Shown here one piece after another: positions 1 to 9,020 of a DNA stretch of 64,000 nucleotides. How positions within the stretch are numbered: position 1 is the stretch's first letter; the number at the start of each line of letters is the position of its first letter. The notes under the pieces were generated by a model, which worked only from the letters and a program-made list of their open reading frames with translations, was not told the DNA's origin and made no database searches. The stretch spans positions 1,984,001 through 2,048,000 of the forward strand of contig NZ_CP013444.1 of assembly GCF_001718835.1 (NCBI RefSeq), in the 5' to 3' direction. A program made the translations under genes and the position numbers. This stretch comes from Burkholderia cepacia (GTDB taxonomy: Bacteria > Pseudomonadota > Gammaproteobacteria > Burkholderiales > Burkholderiaceae).

Positions 1-1
1 T

Positions 2-1258
2 CCGCCGGTCCATCCGATCGGAACGAAGCACCGCAAGGGCCGCAACAACAGCAAGTCCGCGGCGCCCGGCGACCCCGGCAGCCCGTATGCGATCGGCGCC
101 GAGGAAGGCGGCCACGACGCGCTGCACCCGGCGCTGGGCACGTTCGACGATTTCCGCCGCCTGAACGAGGCCGCGCACGCTCATGGCCTGGCCCTCGCGC
201 TCGACTTCGCGGTGCAATGCTCGCCGGACCACCCGTGGCTCACGTCCCATTCCGGCTGGTTCGCGTGGCGGCCCGACGGCTCGCTGCACTATGCGGAGAA
301 CCCGCCGAAGAAGTACGAGGACATCGTCAACGTCGATTTCTATACCGACGACGCCATGCCGGGCCTGTGGCTCGCGCTGCGCGACATCGTGCTGTTCTGG
401 ATCGGGCACGGCGTCACGCTGTTTCGCGTCGACAATCCGCACACGAAGCCGCTGCCGTTCTGGGAATGGCTGATCGCGACGGTGCGCGCGGATCATCCCG
501 AGGTGGTGTTCCTGAGCGAAGCGTTCACGCGGCCGGGGATGATGTATCGCCTCGCGAAAGTCGGCTTCTCGCAGTCGTATACGTACTTCACGTGGCGCCA
601 TTCGAAACAGGAGTTCATCGACTACCTGGGCGAGCTGACCCGGCCCGACATCGCCGCGTACTTCCGGCCGCATTTTTTCGTCAACACGCCCGACATCAAT
701 CCGCTGTTCCTGCAGACGAGCGGCCGGCCCGGCTTCCTGATCCGCGCCGCGCTCGCGGCGCTGCTCTCCGGGCTATGGGGCGTCTACAACGGTTTCGAAT
801 TGTGCGAATCGGCGGCACTGCCCGGCCGCGAGGAATATCTCGATTCCGAGAAGTACCAGCTGCGCGCGTGGGACTGGAACCGGCCCGGCAACATCGTGCG
901 GGAGATCGCGCAGCTCAATCGCATCCGGCGCGCCCATCCGGCGCTGCACACGCATCGCGGGCTGACCTTCCACAACGCGTTCGACCCGCACATCCTTTAC
1001 TTCGCCAAGACCACGCCGCGCCGCGACGACGTCGTGCTCGCGGCGATCAATCTCGACCCGTTCGCCGCGCACGAGGCCGACTTCGAGGTGCCGCTATGGG
1101 AATGGGGCCTCGCCGACGACGCCGTGCTGGCCGCGGAGAACCTGCTCGACGGCACGCGCTTCGCGTTCCACGGCAAGCGCCAGCACGTGCGGCTCGCGCC
1201 CGACGCGCCCTACGCGATCTGGGCCGTGCGCCCGCCTGACGGCGAGGTCTCACCATGA
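2..1258 (+). CDS. glgE: Alpha-1,4-glucan:maltose-1-phosphate maltosyltransferase (GlgE), 5' end missing
   Basis: The frame is open from base 2 with no start in the window, so this is the C-terminal ~418 residues of a longer GH13 enzyme. GlgE adds maltosyl units from maltose-1-phosphate to the non-reducing end of alpha-1,4-glucan in the cytoplasm. Visible GlgE features are the HPIGTKHRKGRNN stretch at the beginning, the nucleophile aspartate in FRVDNPHTKP (codon 431-433), the acid/base glutamate in LSEAFTRP, and GFELCESAALPGREEYLDSEKY, which is typical of this subfamily. The stop TGA overlaps the ATG of the next gene by 4 nt, so the two are translationally coupled. Substrate supply comes from the TreS-maltokinase encoded immediately downstream. 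Confidence 0.96.
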   Translation, partial: PPVHPIGTKHRKGRNNSKSAAPGDPGSPYAIGAEEGGHDALHPALGTFDDFRRLNEAAHAHGLALALDFAVQCSPDHPWLTSHSGWFAWRPDGSLHYAENPPKKYEDIVNVDFYTDDAMPGLWLALRDIVLFWIGHGVTLFRVDNPHTKPLPFWEWLIATVRADHPEVVFLSEAFTRPGMMYRLAKVGFSQSYTYFTWRHSKQEFIDYLGELTRPDIAAYFRPHFFVNTPDINPLFLQTSGRPGFLIRAALAALLSGLWGVYNGFELCESAALPGREEYLDSEKYQLRAWDWNRPGNIVREIAQLNRIRRAHPALHTHRGLTFHNAFDPHILYFAKTTPRRDDVVLAAINLDPFAAHEADFEVPLWEWGLADDAVLAAENLLDGTRFAFHGKRQHVRLAPDAPYAIWAVRPPDGEVSP

Positions 1259-4200
1259 AACGAGAACCGTATTTCGAACGCCTCACCGCCGATCCGCTAT
1301 GGTACAAGGACGCGATCATCTACCAGGTGCACGTGAAGTCGTTCTACGACTCGAACAACGACGGCATCGGCGATTTCCCCGGCCTGATCGCGAAGCTCGA
1401 CTACATCGCCGAACTCGGCGTCGACACCGTCTGGCTGCTGCCGTTCTACCCGTCGCCGCGCCGCGACGACGGCTACGACATCGCCGACTACCGCGACGTG
1501 CATCCCGACTACGGCACGCTCGGCGACATCAAGCGCCTGATCGCCGCCGCGCACGCGCGCGGCATCCGCGTGATCACCGAGCTGGTGATCAATCACACGT
1601 CGGACCAGCATCCGTGGTTCCAGCGCGCGCGCCGCGCGAAACCGGGCTCGAATCACCGCGACTACTACGTGTGGTCCGACACCGGCCGCGAGTATGCGGG
1701 CACGCGCGTGATCTTCCTCGACACCGAGGTCTCGAACTGGTCCTATGACGAGGTCGCCGGCGCGTACTTCTGGCACCGCTTCTATTCGCACCAGCCCGAC
1801 CTGAACTTCGACAACCCGCAGGTCGTCAAGGAAGTGCTCGGCGTGATGCATTTCTGGCTCGACCTCGGCATCGACGGGCTGCGGCTCGACGCGGTGCCGT
1901 ATCTCGTCGAGCGCGAAGGCACGAACAACGAGAACCTGCCCGAGACGCACGCGATCCTGCGCCGCATCCGCGCCGATCTCGATGCGCGATACCGGAACCG
2001 CATGCTGCTCGCCGAAGCGAACCAGTGGCCGGAGGACGTGCAGGAATATTTCGGCGACGAGAACGAATGCCACATGGCGTTCCACTTCCCGCTGATGCCG
2101 CGCATCTACATGTCGATCGCGAGCGAGGACCGTTTCCCGATCGTCGACATCCTGTGGCAGACGCCGCAGATCCCGTCGACGTGCCAATGGGCGATCTTCC
2201 TGCGCAACCACGACGAACTGACGCTCGAGATGGTCACCGACAGCGAGCGCGACTATCTGTGGGAGGTTTACGCGAGCGACCGCCGCGCGCGGCTGAACCT
2301 CGGCATCCGGCGCCGGCTCGCGCCGCTGATGGAGCGCGACCGGCGCCGCATCGAGCTGATCAACTCGCTGCTGCTGTCGATGCCCGGCACGCCGGTGATC
2401 TATTACGGCGACGAGCTCGGGATGGGCGACAACATCCATCTCGGCGACCGCGACGGCGTGCGCACGCCGATGCAGTGGTCGTCGGACCGCAACGGCGGCT
2501 TCTCGCGCGCCGATCCGGAGCAACTGACGCTGCCGCCGATCCAGGGGGCGCTGTACGGCTACGACGCGGTCAACGTCGAGGCACAGACGCGCGACCCGCA
2601 TTCGCTGCTGAACTGGACGCGGCGCCTGATCGCCACGCGGCGCAGCCACCACGCGTTCGGGCGCGGCGCGATCGAGTTCCTGCAGCCGGTCAATCGCAAG
2701 GTGCTCGCGTACCTGCGCGAATACGAGAACGATCCGCCGCTGCTGTGCGTCGCGAACCTGTCGCGCGCGTCGCAGGCCGTCGAACTCGATCTTTCGCGCT
2801 TCGCGAAGCGCACGCCGGTGGAATTGCTCGGCGGCTCGGCGTTTCCGTCGATCGGCCAGCTGACCTACCTGCTGACGCTGCCGCCGTACGGCTTCTACTG
2901 GTTCGAGCTCAGCGACGATACGCAGGCGCCGCGGTGGAACGCCGAGCCGTCCGAGCAACTGCCGGAATTCATCACCCTGGTCTGGCGCGCCGGCGAACCG
3001 GTGCTCAGCGGCGCGCACCGCCAGGCGCTCGAGCAGAAGGCGCTGCCGCAGTACCTTCCGAGGCGGCGCTGGTTCGCGTCCAAGAACGGCAAGCTGCATC
3101 GCGCCCGCCTGGAAGGCATCACGGCGCTCGAAGGCACGCCGACGCCGACGTTCCTGTGCGAGGTGGAAAGCGAAATCGAGACGGATGGAAAGGCCGCCAC
3201 CGAGCGCTATCTGCTGCCGCTCGCGGTCGCGTGGGATCAACCGGGCCTGCCGCCGCTGCCGGGCCAGCTGGCGCTGGCGCGCATCCGGTGCGGGCCGCAG
3301 GTCGGCTTCCTGACCGACGCGTTCGCCGTCGCGCCGTTCGCGCGCGCCCTGTGCGACGCGATGCGCCGGCAGGCGCGCCTGCCCGTCGGCGGCCACGCCA
3401 ATGGCGACGTGATCGAATGCGACGCGTCGGCCGCGCTCACGGCCGAGATGTATCGCGCGGATGCGGAGATCAACTGGATCGCCGCCGAGCAGACCAACAG
3501 CACGCTGGCGATCGGTCACGCGCTGGCGCTCAAGCTCGTGCGCCGCGTCGTCGCGGGCGTCCACCCCGAGGCGGAGATGGGGCGCTACCTGAGCGAGCAC
3601 GGCTTCGCGAACGCCCCGGCGTGGCTCGGCGAAGTGCGCCGCCGCGATGCCGCCGGCACGCCGCACACCCTTGCCATCCTGCAGGCTTTCGTCGAGAACC
3701 AGGGCAACGCGTGGGACTGGGCGTTCGAGACGCTGACCCGCCTGACCGAGGAACTGTCGCACGAAACCGACGTCGCCGACGCATCGGACGACGACACCGC
3801 CGATTACACGCGCTTTGCCGGCGTGGTCGGGCGGCGCCTCGGCGAAATGCACGGCGTGCTCGCCCAGCCGAGCGAGCAGCCGGACTTCGCGCCGCGGCGG
3901 GCCACGCCGGACGACTGCGACGTCTGGGCCGCCCGGGTCCGGGCCCAGGTCGACGATGCGCTCGATCTGCTCGCGCTCGACCGGCAATGGAGCGACAAGG
4001 CGACCGCGCAACTGGCCCGGCGGCTCGTCGATCAGCGCGTGCCGCTGCTGGCGCTGGCCGAACGGCTGTGCCGGGATGGCGCCGGCACGTCGTGCCAGCG
4101 CATCCACGGCGATTTCCATCTCGGCCAGGTGCTGGTGGTGCAGGGCGACGCCTGCCTGATCGATTTCGAGGGAGAGCCGGTGCGGCCGCTGGCCGAGCGG

Positions 4201-4581
4201 CGCGAAAAGGCCAGCCCGCTGCGCGACGTGGCCGGCCTGTTGCGCTCGCTCGACTACGTCGGCTACGCCGTCACCCATGCCGGCGAGCAGATGCCGCAGC
4301 CGCTGCTGGCGCGCCGCGATGCGTTCCTGCGCGATGCGATGGACCGCGCCGCCACGGCGTTCCTCGACGCGTACCGCGCCGCCGTCGGCACGGCGCCGCC
4401 CGGCCTGGCCGAATGCGCGGGGCGCGCGGCGCTGCTCGATGCGTTCCTGCTCGAAAAGGCCGCCTACGAGATCGTCTACGAATTCCGCAATCGTCCGGCG
4501 TGGGTGCCGGTGCCGCTGCGCGGGATGGCCGAGCTCGCCCGGCGGCTGCTTGCCCGGCATGGGGAGGCGCCCCGTGGCTGA
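1255..4581 (+). CDS. treS: Fused trehalose synthase-maltokinase (TreS-Mak/Pep2)
   Basis: The protein has 1108 residues, about twice a stand-alone TreS, because a maltokinase is fused to its C-terminus. Residues ~15-550 form the GH13 isomerase that interconverts trehalose and maltose. Its catalytic residues are D212 in GLRLDAVPYL, E254 in LLAEANQ and D320 in LRNHDEL. Residues ~570-1108 match Mak/Pep2, which phosphorylates maltose to maltose-1-phosphate. The phosphotransferase loop IHGDFHLGQ (D953) and metal-binding LIDFEGEP (D970) are intact. The fusion channels trehalose towards GlgE, encoded just upstream. The ATG lies inside the glgE stop (ATGA), and the end overlaps the glgB start by 8 nt. 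Confidence 0.96.
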   Translation: MKREPYFERLTADPLWYKDAIIYQVHVKSFYDSNNDGIGDFPGLIAKLDYIAELGVDTVWLLPFYPSPRRDDGYDIADYRDVHPDYGTLGDIKRLIAAAHARGIRVITELVINHTSDQHPWFQRARRAKPGSNHRDYYVWSDTGREYAGTRVIFLDTEVSNWSYDEVAGAYFWHRFYSHQPDLNFDNPQVVKEVLGVMHFWLDLGIDGLRLDAVPYLVEREGTNNENLPETHAILRRIRADLDARYRNRMLLAEANQWPEDVQEYFGDENECHMAFHFPLMPRIYMSIASEDRFPIVDILWQTPQIPSTCQWAIFLRNHDELTLEMVTDSERDYLWEVYASDRRARLNLGIRRRLAPLMERDRRRIELINSLLLSMPGTPVIYYGDELGMGDNIHLGDRDGVRTPMQWSSDRNGGFSRADPEQLTLPPIQGALYGYDAVNVEAQTRDPHSLLNWTRRLIATRRSHHAFGRGAIEFLQPVNRKVLAYLREYENDPPLLCVANLSRASQAVELDLSRFAKRTPVELLGGSAFPSIGQLTYLLTLPPYGFYWFELSDDTQAPRWNAEPSEQLPEFITLVWRAGEPVLSGAHRQALEQKALPQYLPRRRWFASKNGKLHRARLEGITALEGTPTPTFLCEVESEIETDGKAATERYLLPLAVAWDQPGLPPLPGQLALARIRCGPQVGFLTDAFAVAPFARALCDAMRRQARLPVGGHANGDVIECDASAALTAEMYRADAEINWIAAEQTNSTLAIGHALALKLVRRVVAGVHPEAEMGRYLSEHGFANAPAWLGEVRRRDAAGTPHTLAILQAFVENQGNAWDWAFETLTRLTEELSHETDVADASDDDTADYTRFAGVVGRRLGEMHGVLAQPSEQPDFAPRRATPDDCDVWAARVRAQVDDALDLLALDRQWSDKATAQLARRLVDQRVPLLALAERLCRDGAGTSCQRIHGDFHLGQVLVVQGDACLIDFEGEPVRPLAERREKASPLRDVAGLLRSLDYVGYAVTHAGEQMPQPLLARRDAFLRDAMDRAATAFLDAYRAAVGTAPPGLAECAGRAALLDAFLLEKAAYEIVYEFRNRPAWVPVPLRGMAELARRLLARHGEAPRG

Positions 4582-6799
4582 GGACCGCTCCGACCCGCTC
4601 GCCGGACTCTGCGAGGCGAGCCTGCAAGCCCTGATCAGCGGGCGCGCCGCCGATCCATTCGCGTTGCTCGGGCCGCATCGCATCGACGGCCGCTGGCTCG
4701 TGCGCGCGTTTCTGCCCGGCGCTCTCGCGGCGTCGCTCGAGCTCGACGGCGACATCCGCGTGCCGATGGCGCACGCGCACCCCGACGGCCTGTTCGTCGG
4801 CGCGCTGCCGGAAAGCGGCCAGGCCGCCGCGCCCGCGTACCGGCTGCGCGTGCGCTGGCCGGACGCCGAGCACGTGGCCGAGGACCCGTACAGCTTCGGC
4901 CTGCTGCTCGGCGACCTCGACCTGCACCTGCTCGCGGAAGGCCGGCATCTCGAACTCGGCAACTGCCTCGGCGCGCAGCCGATGACGATCGACGGCACGG
5001 CGGGCGTGCGTTTCGCCGTATGGGCGCCGAACGCGCGGCGCGTGTCGGTGGTGGGCGACTTCAACAGCTGGGACGGCCGGCGCCATCCGATGCGCCTGCG
5101 CCATCACGCCGGCGTCTGGGAACTGTTCGTGCCGCGCCTTGGTGTCGGCGAGCGCTACCAGTACGAGCTGATCGGCCCGCACGGCGGCCTGCTCCACCCG
5201 AAGGCCGACCCTGTCGCGCGCGCGACGGAGCTGCCGCCGGCGACCGCATCGCGCGTGGCCGATCCCGCGCCGTTCGCGTGGAGCGACGACGCGTGGCTCG
5301 CGACGCGCGCGCAGCGCCAGGCCGCAAACGCCCCGCTGTCGATCTACGAGGTCCACGCCGGTTCGTGGTTGCGCGATGCCGGCGACGGCGCGCGCAGCCT
5401 GCGCTGGGACGAGCTGGCCGACCGGCTGATCCCGTACGTCGCCGACATGGGCTTCACGCACGTCGAGTTCATGCCGATCGCCGAGTATCCGTTCGGCGGG
5501 TCGTGGGGCTACCAGCCGCTCGCGCAGTTCGCGCCGTCCGCGCGCCTGGGCGAGCCGGCTGCCTTCGCCGGTTTCGTCGACCGCTGCCACGGCGCCGGCA
5601 TCGGCGTGCTCGTCGACTGGGTGCCCGCGCACTTCCCCGACGATCCGCATGGCCTCGCGCAGTTCGACGGCACCGCGCTGTACGAGCACGCCGACCCGCG
5701 CGAAGGCTTTCACCAGGACTGGCAGACGCTGATCTACAACCTCGGCCGCAACGAAGTCGCCAATTTCCTGCTCGCCAGCGCGCTCGAATGGCTGACGCGC
5801 TATCACGTCGACGGCATCCGCGTCGACGCGGTCGCGTCGATGCTGTACCGCGACTACAGCCGCGCGCCGGACGCGTGGGTGCCGAACGTGCACGGCGGCC
5901 GCGAGAACCTCGAATCGGTCGCGTTCCTGCGCCGGTTCAACACGGTCGTCGCCGAACGGTGCCCGGGCGCGGCGACCTTCGCCGAGGAATCGACCGCGTG
6001 GCCGGGCGTGACCGCGCCGACCGGCGACGGCGGGCTCGGCTTCGACTTCAAGTGGAACATGGGGTGGATGCACGACACGCTGCAGTACATGTCGCGCGAC
6101 CCGATCCACCGGCGCTATCACCATGACGAAATGACCTTCGGCCTCATCTACGCGTTCTCCGAGCGTTTCGTGCTGCCGCTGTCGCACGACGAGGTCGTGC
6201 ACGGCAAGGGCTCGCTGCTCGGCCGCATGCCCGGCGACCGCTGGCAGCGCTTCGCCGGCCTGCGCGCCTACCTGGGCTTCATGTGGGCGCACCCGGGCAA
6301 GAAGCTGCTGTTCATGGGCAGCGAGTTCGGCCAGGATTCCGAATGGAATCACGATGCGTCGCCGGCCTGGCACCTGCTCGACGATGCAGACCACCGGGGC
6401 GTGCAGCGGCTCGTGCGCGACCTGAACCGCTGCTATCGCGGCCTCCCCGCGCTCCATGCGCGCGACGCCGAGGCCGACGGCTTCGCGTGGGTCGTCGGCG
6501 ACGACCGCGACAACAGCGTGTTCGTGTTCCTGCGCCGCGGCGGCGCGTCCGATGCGTCCGGCCCGGTGCTGGTCGCGCTCAACCTGACGCCGGTGCCGCG
6601 CGTCGGCTATCGCGTCGGCGTGCCGCGGCCGGGCCGCTGGCGCGAAATTCTCAACAGCGACGCGACCTGCTACGGCGGCAGCGGCATCGGCAACGGGGGC
6701 GGCGTGACGGCCGCGCCGGAACCGAGCCACGGCCTGCCCGCCTCGCTCAGCCTGACGGTGCCGCCGCTCGCCTGCGTGTTTCTGCTCCCGGAGGAGTGA
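4574..6799 (+). CDS. glgB: 1,4-alpha-glucan branching enzyme
   Basis: GlgB introduces alpha-1,6 branches into alpha-glucan. I chose the GTG at 4574, eight bases inside the treS end, because a GGGGAGG ribosome site sits just before it and the resulting 741 residues match the family length. An in-frame extension further upstream would only read through treS. The order is an N-terminal beta-sandwich, a CBM48 domain (RFAVWAPNARRVSVVGDFN), then the GH13 barrel. The barrel carries D418 in IRVDAVASML, the acid in TFAEEST and LPLSHDEVVHGKG. GlgE and GlgB together make branched glucan from maltose-1-phosphate. The next gene begins 4 nt after the stop. Confidence 0.96.
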   Translation: MAEDRSDPLAGLCEASLQALISGRAADPFALLGPHRIDGRWLVRAFLPGALAASLELDGDIRVPMAHAHPDGLFVGALPESGQAAAPAYRLRVRWPDAEHVAEDPYSFGLLLGDLDLHLLAEGRHLELGNCLGAQPMTIDGTAGVRFAVWAPNARRVSVVGDFNSWDGRRHPMRLRHHAGVWELFVPRLGVGERYQYELIGPHGGLLHPKADPVARATELPPATASRVADPAPFAWSDDAWLATRAQRQAANAPLSIYEVHAGSWLRDAGDGARSLRWDELADRLIPYVADMGFTHVEFMPIAEYPFGGSWGYQPLAQFAPSARLGEPAAFAGFVDRCHGAGIGVLVDWVPAHFPDDPHGLAQFDGTALYEHADPREGFHQDWQTLIYNLGRNEVANFLLASALEWLTRYHVDGIRVDAVASMLYRDYSRAPDAWVPNVHGGRENLESVAFLRRFNTVVAERCPGAATFAEESTAWPGVTAPTGDGGLGFDFKWNMGWMHDTLQYMSRDPIHRRYHHDEMTFGLIYAFSERFVLPLSHDEVVHGKGSLLGRMPGDRWQRFAGLRAYLGFMWAHPGKKLLFMGSEFGQDSEWNHDASPAWHLLDDADHRGVQRLVRDLNRCYRGLPALHARDAEADGFAWVVGDDRDNSVFVFLRRGGASDASGPVLVALNLTPVPRVGYRVGVPRPGRWREILNSDATCYGGSGIGNGGGVTAAPEPSHGLPASLSLTVPPLACVFLLPEE

Positions 6800-6803
6800 G
6801 TCG

Positions 6804-9020
6804 ATGGCGCGCTTTGCCGACCATCTCCTGCCCGGCGTGGCCGCGCCGCTCGGCGCACGCTGGGACGGCCTCGGCGTGAATTTCGCGGTCTTCTCGGCCA
6901 ACGCGTCGCGCATCGACCTGTGCGTGTTCGACGACGGCGGCCGCAAGGAGCTCGCACGCATGACCCTGCCCGAGTGCACCGACGAGATCTGGCACGGCTA
7001 CCTGCCCGGCGCGGGGCCCGGCCTCGCGTACGGCTATCGCGCCTACGGCCCCTACGACGTGGCGCACGGCCATCGCTTCAATTCGACCAAGCTGCTGCTC
7101 GATCCCTACGCGCGGCAGCTGACGGGCAGGCTGCGGTGGTCCGACGCGCTGTTCGGCTACCGCCTCGCGTCGCATCGCGCCGATCTCTCGTTCGACCGGC
7201 GCGACAGTGCGCCCGCGATGCCGAAGTGCGTGGTGGTCGACGACAGCGTCCACTGGGACGACCCGGACCGGCCGCGCATACCGTGGGACAACACCGTCAT
7301 CCTCGAGGCGCACCTGCGCGGCCTGACGAGGCAGCTCGACACGCTGCGCGGGCCGGCGCGGGGCACCTTCGAAGCGCTCGCGTCGCCGCGGGTGATCGAA
7401 CATCTGCAGCGCCTGGGCATCACCGCGATCGAGCTGCTGCCCGTGCACGCGTTCATGCAGGACCGCTTCCTGCTTGCACGCGGGCTGCGCAACTACTGGG
7501 GCTACGACACGGCCGCGTTCTTCGCGCCGGAGCCCGCGTATCTCGCGACGCGGCGGCTCGACGAAATGCGCCACGCGGTGCGCAGCCTCCATGCGGCCGG
7601 CATCGAGGTGATCTTCGACGTCGTCTACAACCATACGTGCGAGGGCAACGAGCTCGGCCCGACGCTGTCGTGGCGCGGCCTCGACAACGCGAGCTACTAC
7701 CGCCTCATCCCCGGCGACGAGCGCCGCTTCATCAACGACACGGGCTGCGGCAACACGCTGAACCTGTCGCATCCGCGCGTGGTGCAGATGGTGATGGATT
7801 CGCTGCGCTACTGGGCCACCGCGTTCAACGTCGACGGCTTCCGCTTCGACCTCGGCGTGACGCTCGGGCGCGAGGGCAAGGGCTACGATCCGGGCGCGGG
7901 CTTCTTCGACGCGATCCTGCAGGACCCCGTGCTGTCGCGCCTCAAGCTGATCACCGAGCCGTGGGATCTCGGCCCCGGCGGCTACCAGCTCGGCCGCCAC
8001 CCGCCCGGTTTCGCCGAGTGGAACGACCGTTTTCGCGACACCGTGCGGCGCTTCTGGCGCGGCGACGCGGGCCAGCGGCCGGAGCTCGCCGCCCGCCTGC
8101 TGGCGTCGGCGGACGTGTTCGACCGCCGCCACCGCAAGCCGTGGGCGTCGGTCAATTTCGTCACCGCGCACGACGGCTTCACGCTGGCGGACCTGGTGGC
8201 TTACGAGCACAAGCACAACGAAGCGAACGGCGAGGACAACCGCGACGGCACGCCTGACAATTTCAGCGCGAACTGGGGTGTCGAGGGCCCGACGCATGAC
8301 CCGGCCATCCGTGCGGTGCGCGCCCGCGTGCTGCGCTCGCTGCTGCTGACCAACGTGCTCGCGAGCGGCACGCCGATGCTGGTGGCCGGCGACGAATTCG
8401 GCCGCACGCAGCACGGCAACAACAACGCGTATTGCCAGGACAACCCGCTGTCGTGGCTGGACTGGAACCGGGCCGCGTCGCCCGAAGGCGCGGCGCTGAC
8501 GGCATTCGTGGCGCGCGCGACGGCGCTGCGGCGCGCCGTGCCGCTGTTGCGCGTCAAGCAATTCGTGCATGACGCCAGGGATGTCGCGCCGAACGTCAAG
8601 GACACCGCCTGGTTCGACGAGCGCGGCGTCGAGCTGACGCCCGACGACTGGCACAACCCCGAGGGCCGCGCGCTCGTGCTGCGGCGCGCAGCGCGCAACG
8701 CGCACGGCGATGTCGAGCTGGCGTTGTGGCTCATGAACGGCGCCGGCGTGCCGCTGTCGTTCGCGCTGCCGGCCCCCGGCGCGCACTGGCGCATGGAAAT
8801 CGGCACGGCCAGGCCCGAGATCCTCCCGCATGCGATCCATACGCCGGCCATCGAGATCGCCGCGCATAGCCTGGCCATCGTGACGGGCTGCATCCGCAAG
8901 GACTGGCGTCCGCCGGAGGCCGCGCCGGCCGCGCCGCCGGAAGATCAGGCCGAAGCGCCGGCGGCGCCTGCCGGCGACGCCCCGCCGCCGGCCGCGCCCG
9001 ACAGCGGGGACACCGCATGA
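6804..9020 (+). CDS. glgX: Glycogen debranching enzyme GlgX (isoamylase type)
   Basis: This 738-residue GH13_11 enzyme hydrolyses alpha-1,6 branch points in limit dextrins, giving linear maltodextrins that TreY can use. A CBM48-like N-terminus (LGARWDGLGVNFAVFSANAS) precedes the barrel. The catalytic residues are D349 (GFRFDLGVTLGREG), E385 (LITEPWDLGPGGYQLG) and D457 (VTAHDGFTLADL). The last ~50 residues are an Ala/Pro-rich low-complexity tail (APAAPPEDQAEAPAAPAG) that most GlgX proteins lack; it is probably disordered. The ATG is preceded by GGAGG at the end of glgB, and the stop overlaps the treZ ATG (ATGA). Confidence 0.95.
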   Translation: MARFADHLLPGVAAPLGARWDGLGVNFAVFSANASRIDLCVFDDGGRKELARMTLPECTDEIWHGYLPGAGPGLAYGYRAYGPYDVAHGHRFNSTKLLLDPYARQLTGRLRWSDALFGYRLASHRADLSFDRRDSAPAMPKCVVVDDSVHWDDPDRPRIPWDNTVILEAHLRGLTRQLDTLRGPARGTFEALASPRVIEHLQRLGITAIELLPVHAFMQDRFLLARGLRNYWGYDTAAFFAPEPAYLATRRLDEMRHAVRSLHAAGIEVIFDVVYNHTCEGNELGPTLSWRGLDNASYYRLIPGDERRFINDTGCGNTLNLSHPRVVQMVMDSLRYWATAFNVDGFRFDLGVTLGREGKGYDPGAGFFDAILQDPVLSRLKLITEPWDLGPGGYQLGRHPPGFAEWNDRFRDTVRRFWRGDAGQRPELAARLLASADVFDRRHRKPWASVNFVTAHDGFTLADLVAYEHKHNEANGEDNRDGTPDNFSANWGVEGPTHDPAIRAVRARVLRSLLLTNVLASGTPMLVAGDEFGRTQHGNNNAYCQDNPLSWLDWNRAASPEGAALTAFVARATALRRAVPLLRVKQFVHDARDVAPNVKDTAWFDERGVELTPDDWHNPEGRALVLRRAARNAHGDVELALWLMNGAGVPLSFALPAPGAHWRMEIGTARPEILPHAIHTPAIEIAAHSLAIVTGCIRKDWRPPEAAPAAPPEDQAEAPAAPAGDAPPPAAPDSGDTA

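Noticed and set aside
1297..5064. Very long open frame (1255 codons) on the minus strand opposite treS and glgB
   Set aside because: It is the mirror of high third-position GC in the real genes; the predicted protein is Arg-rich with no domain, while the plus strand has complete catalytic motifs. The same applies to other long antisense frames such as 4271-6979 and 12243-15350.
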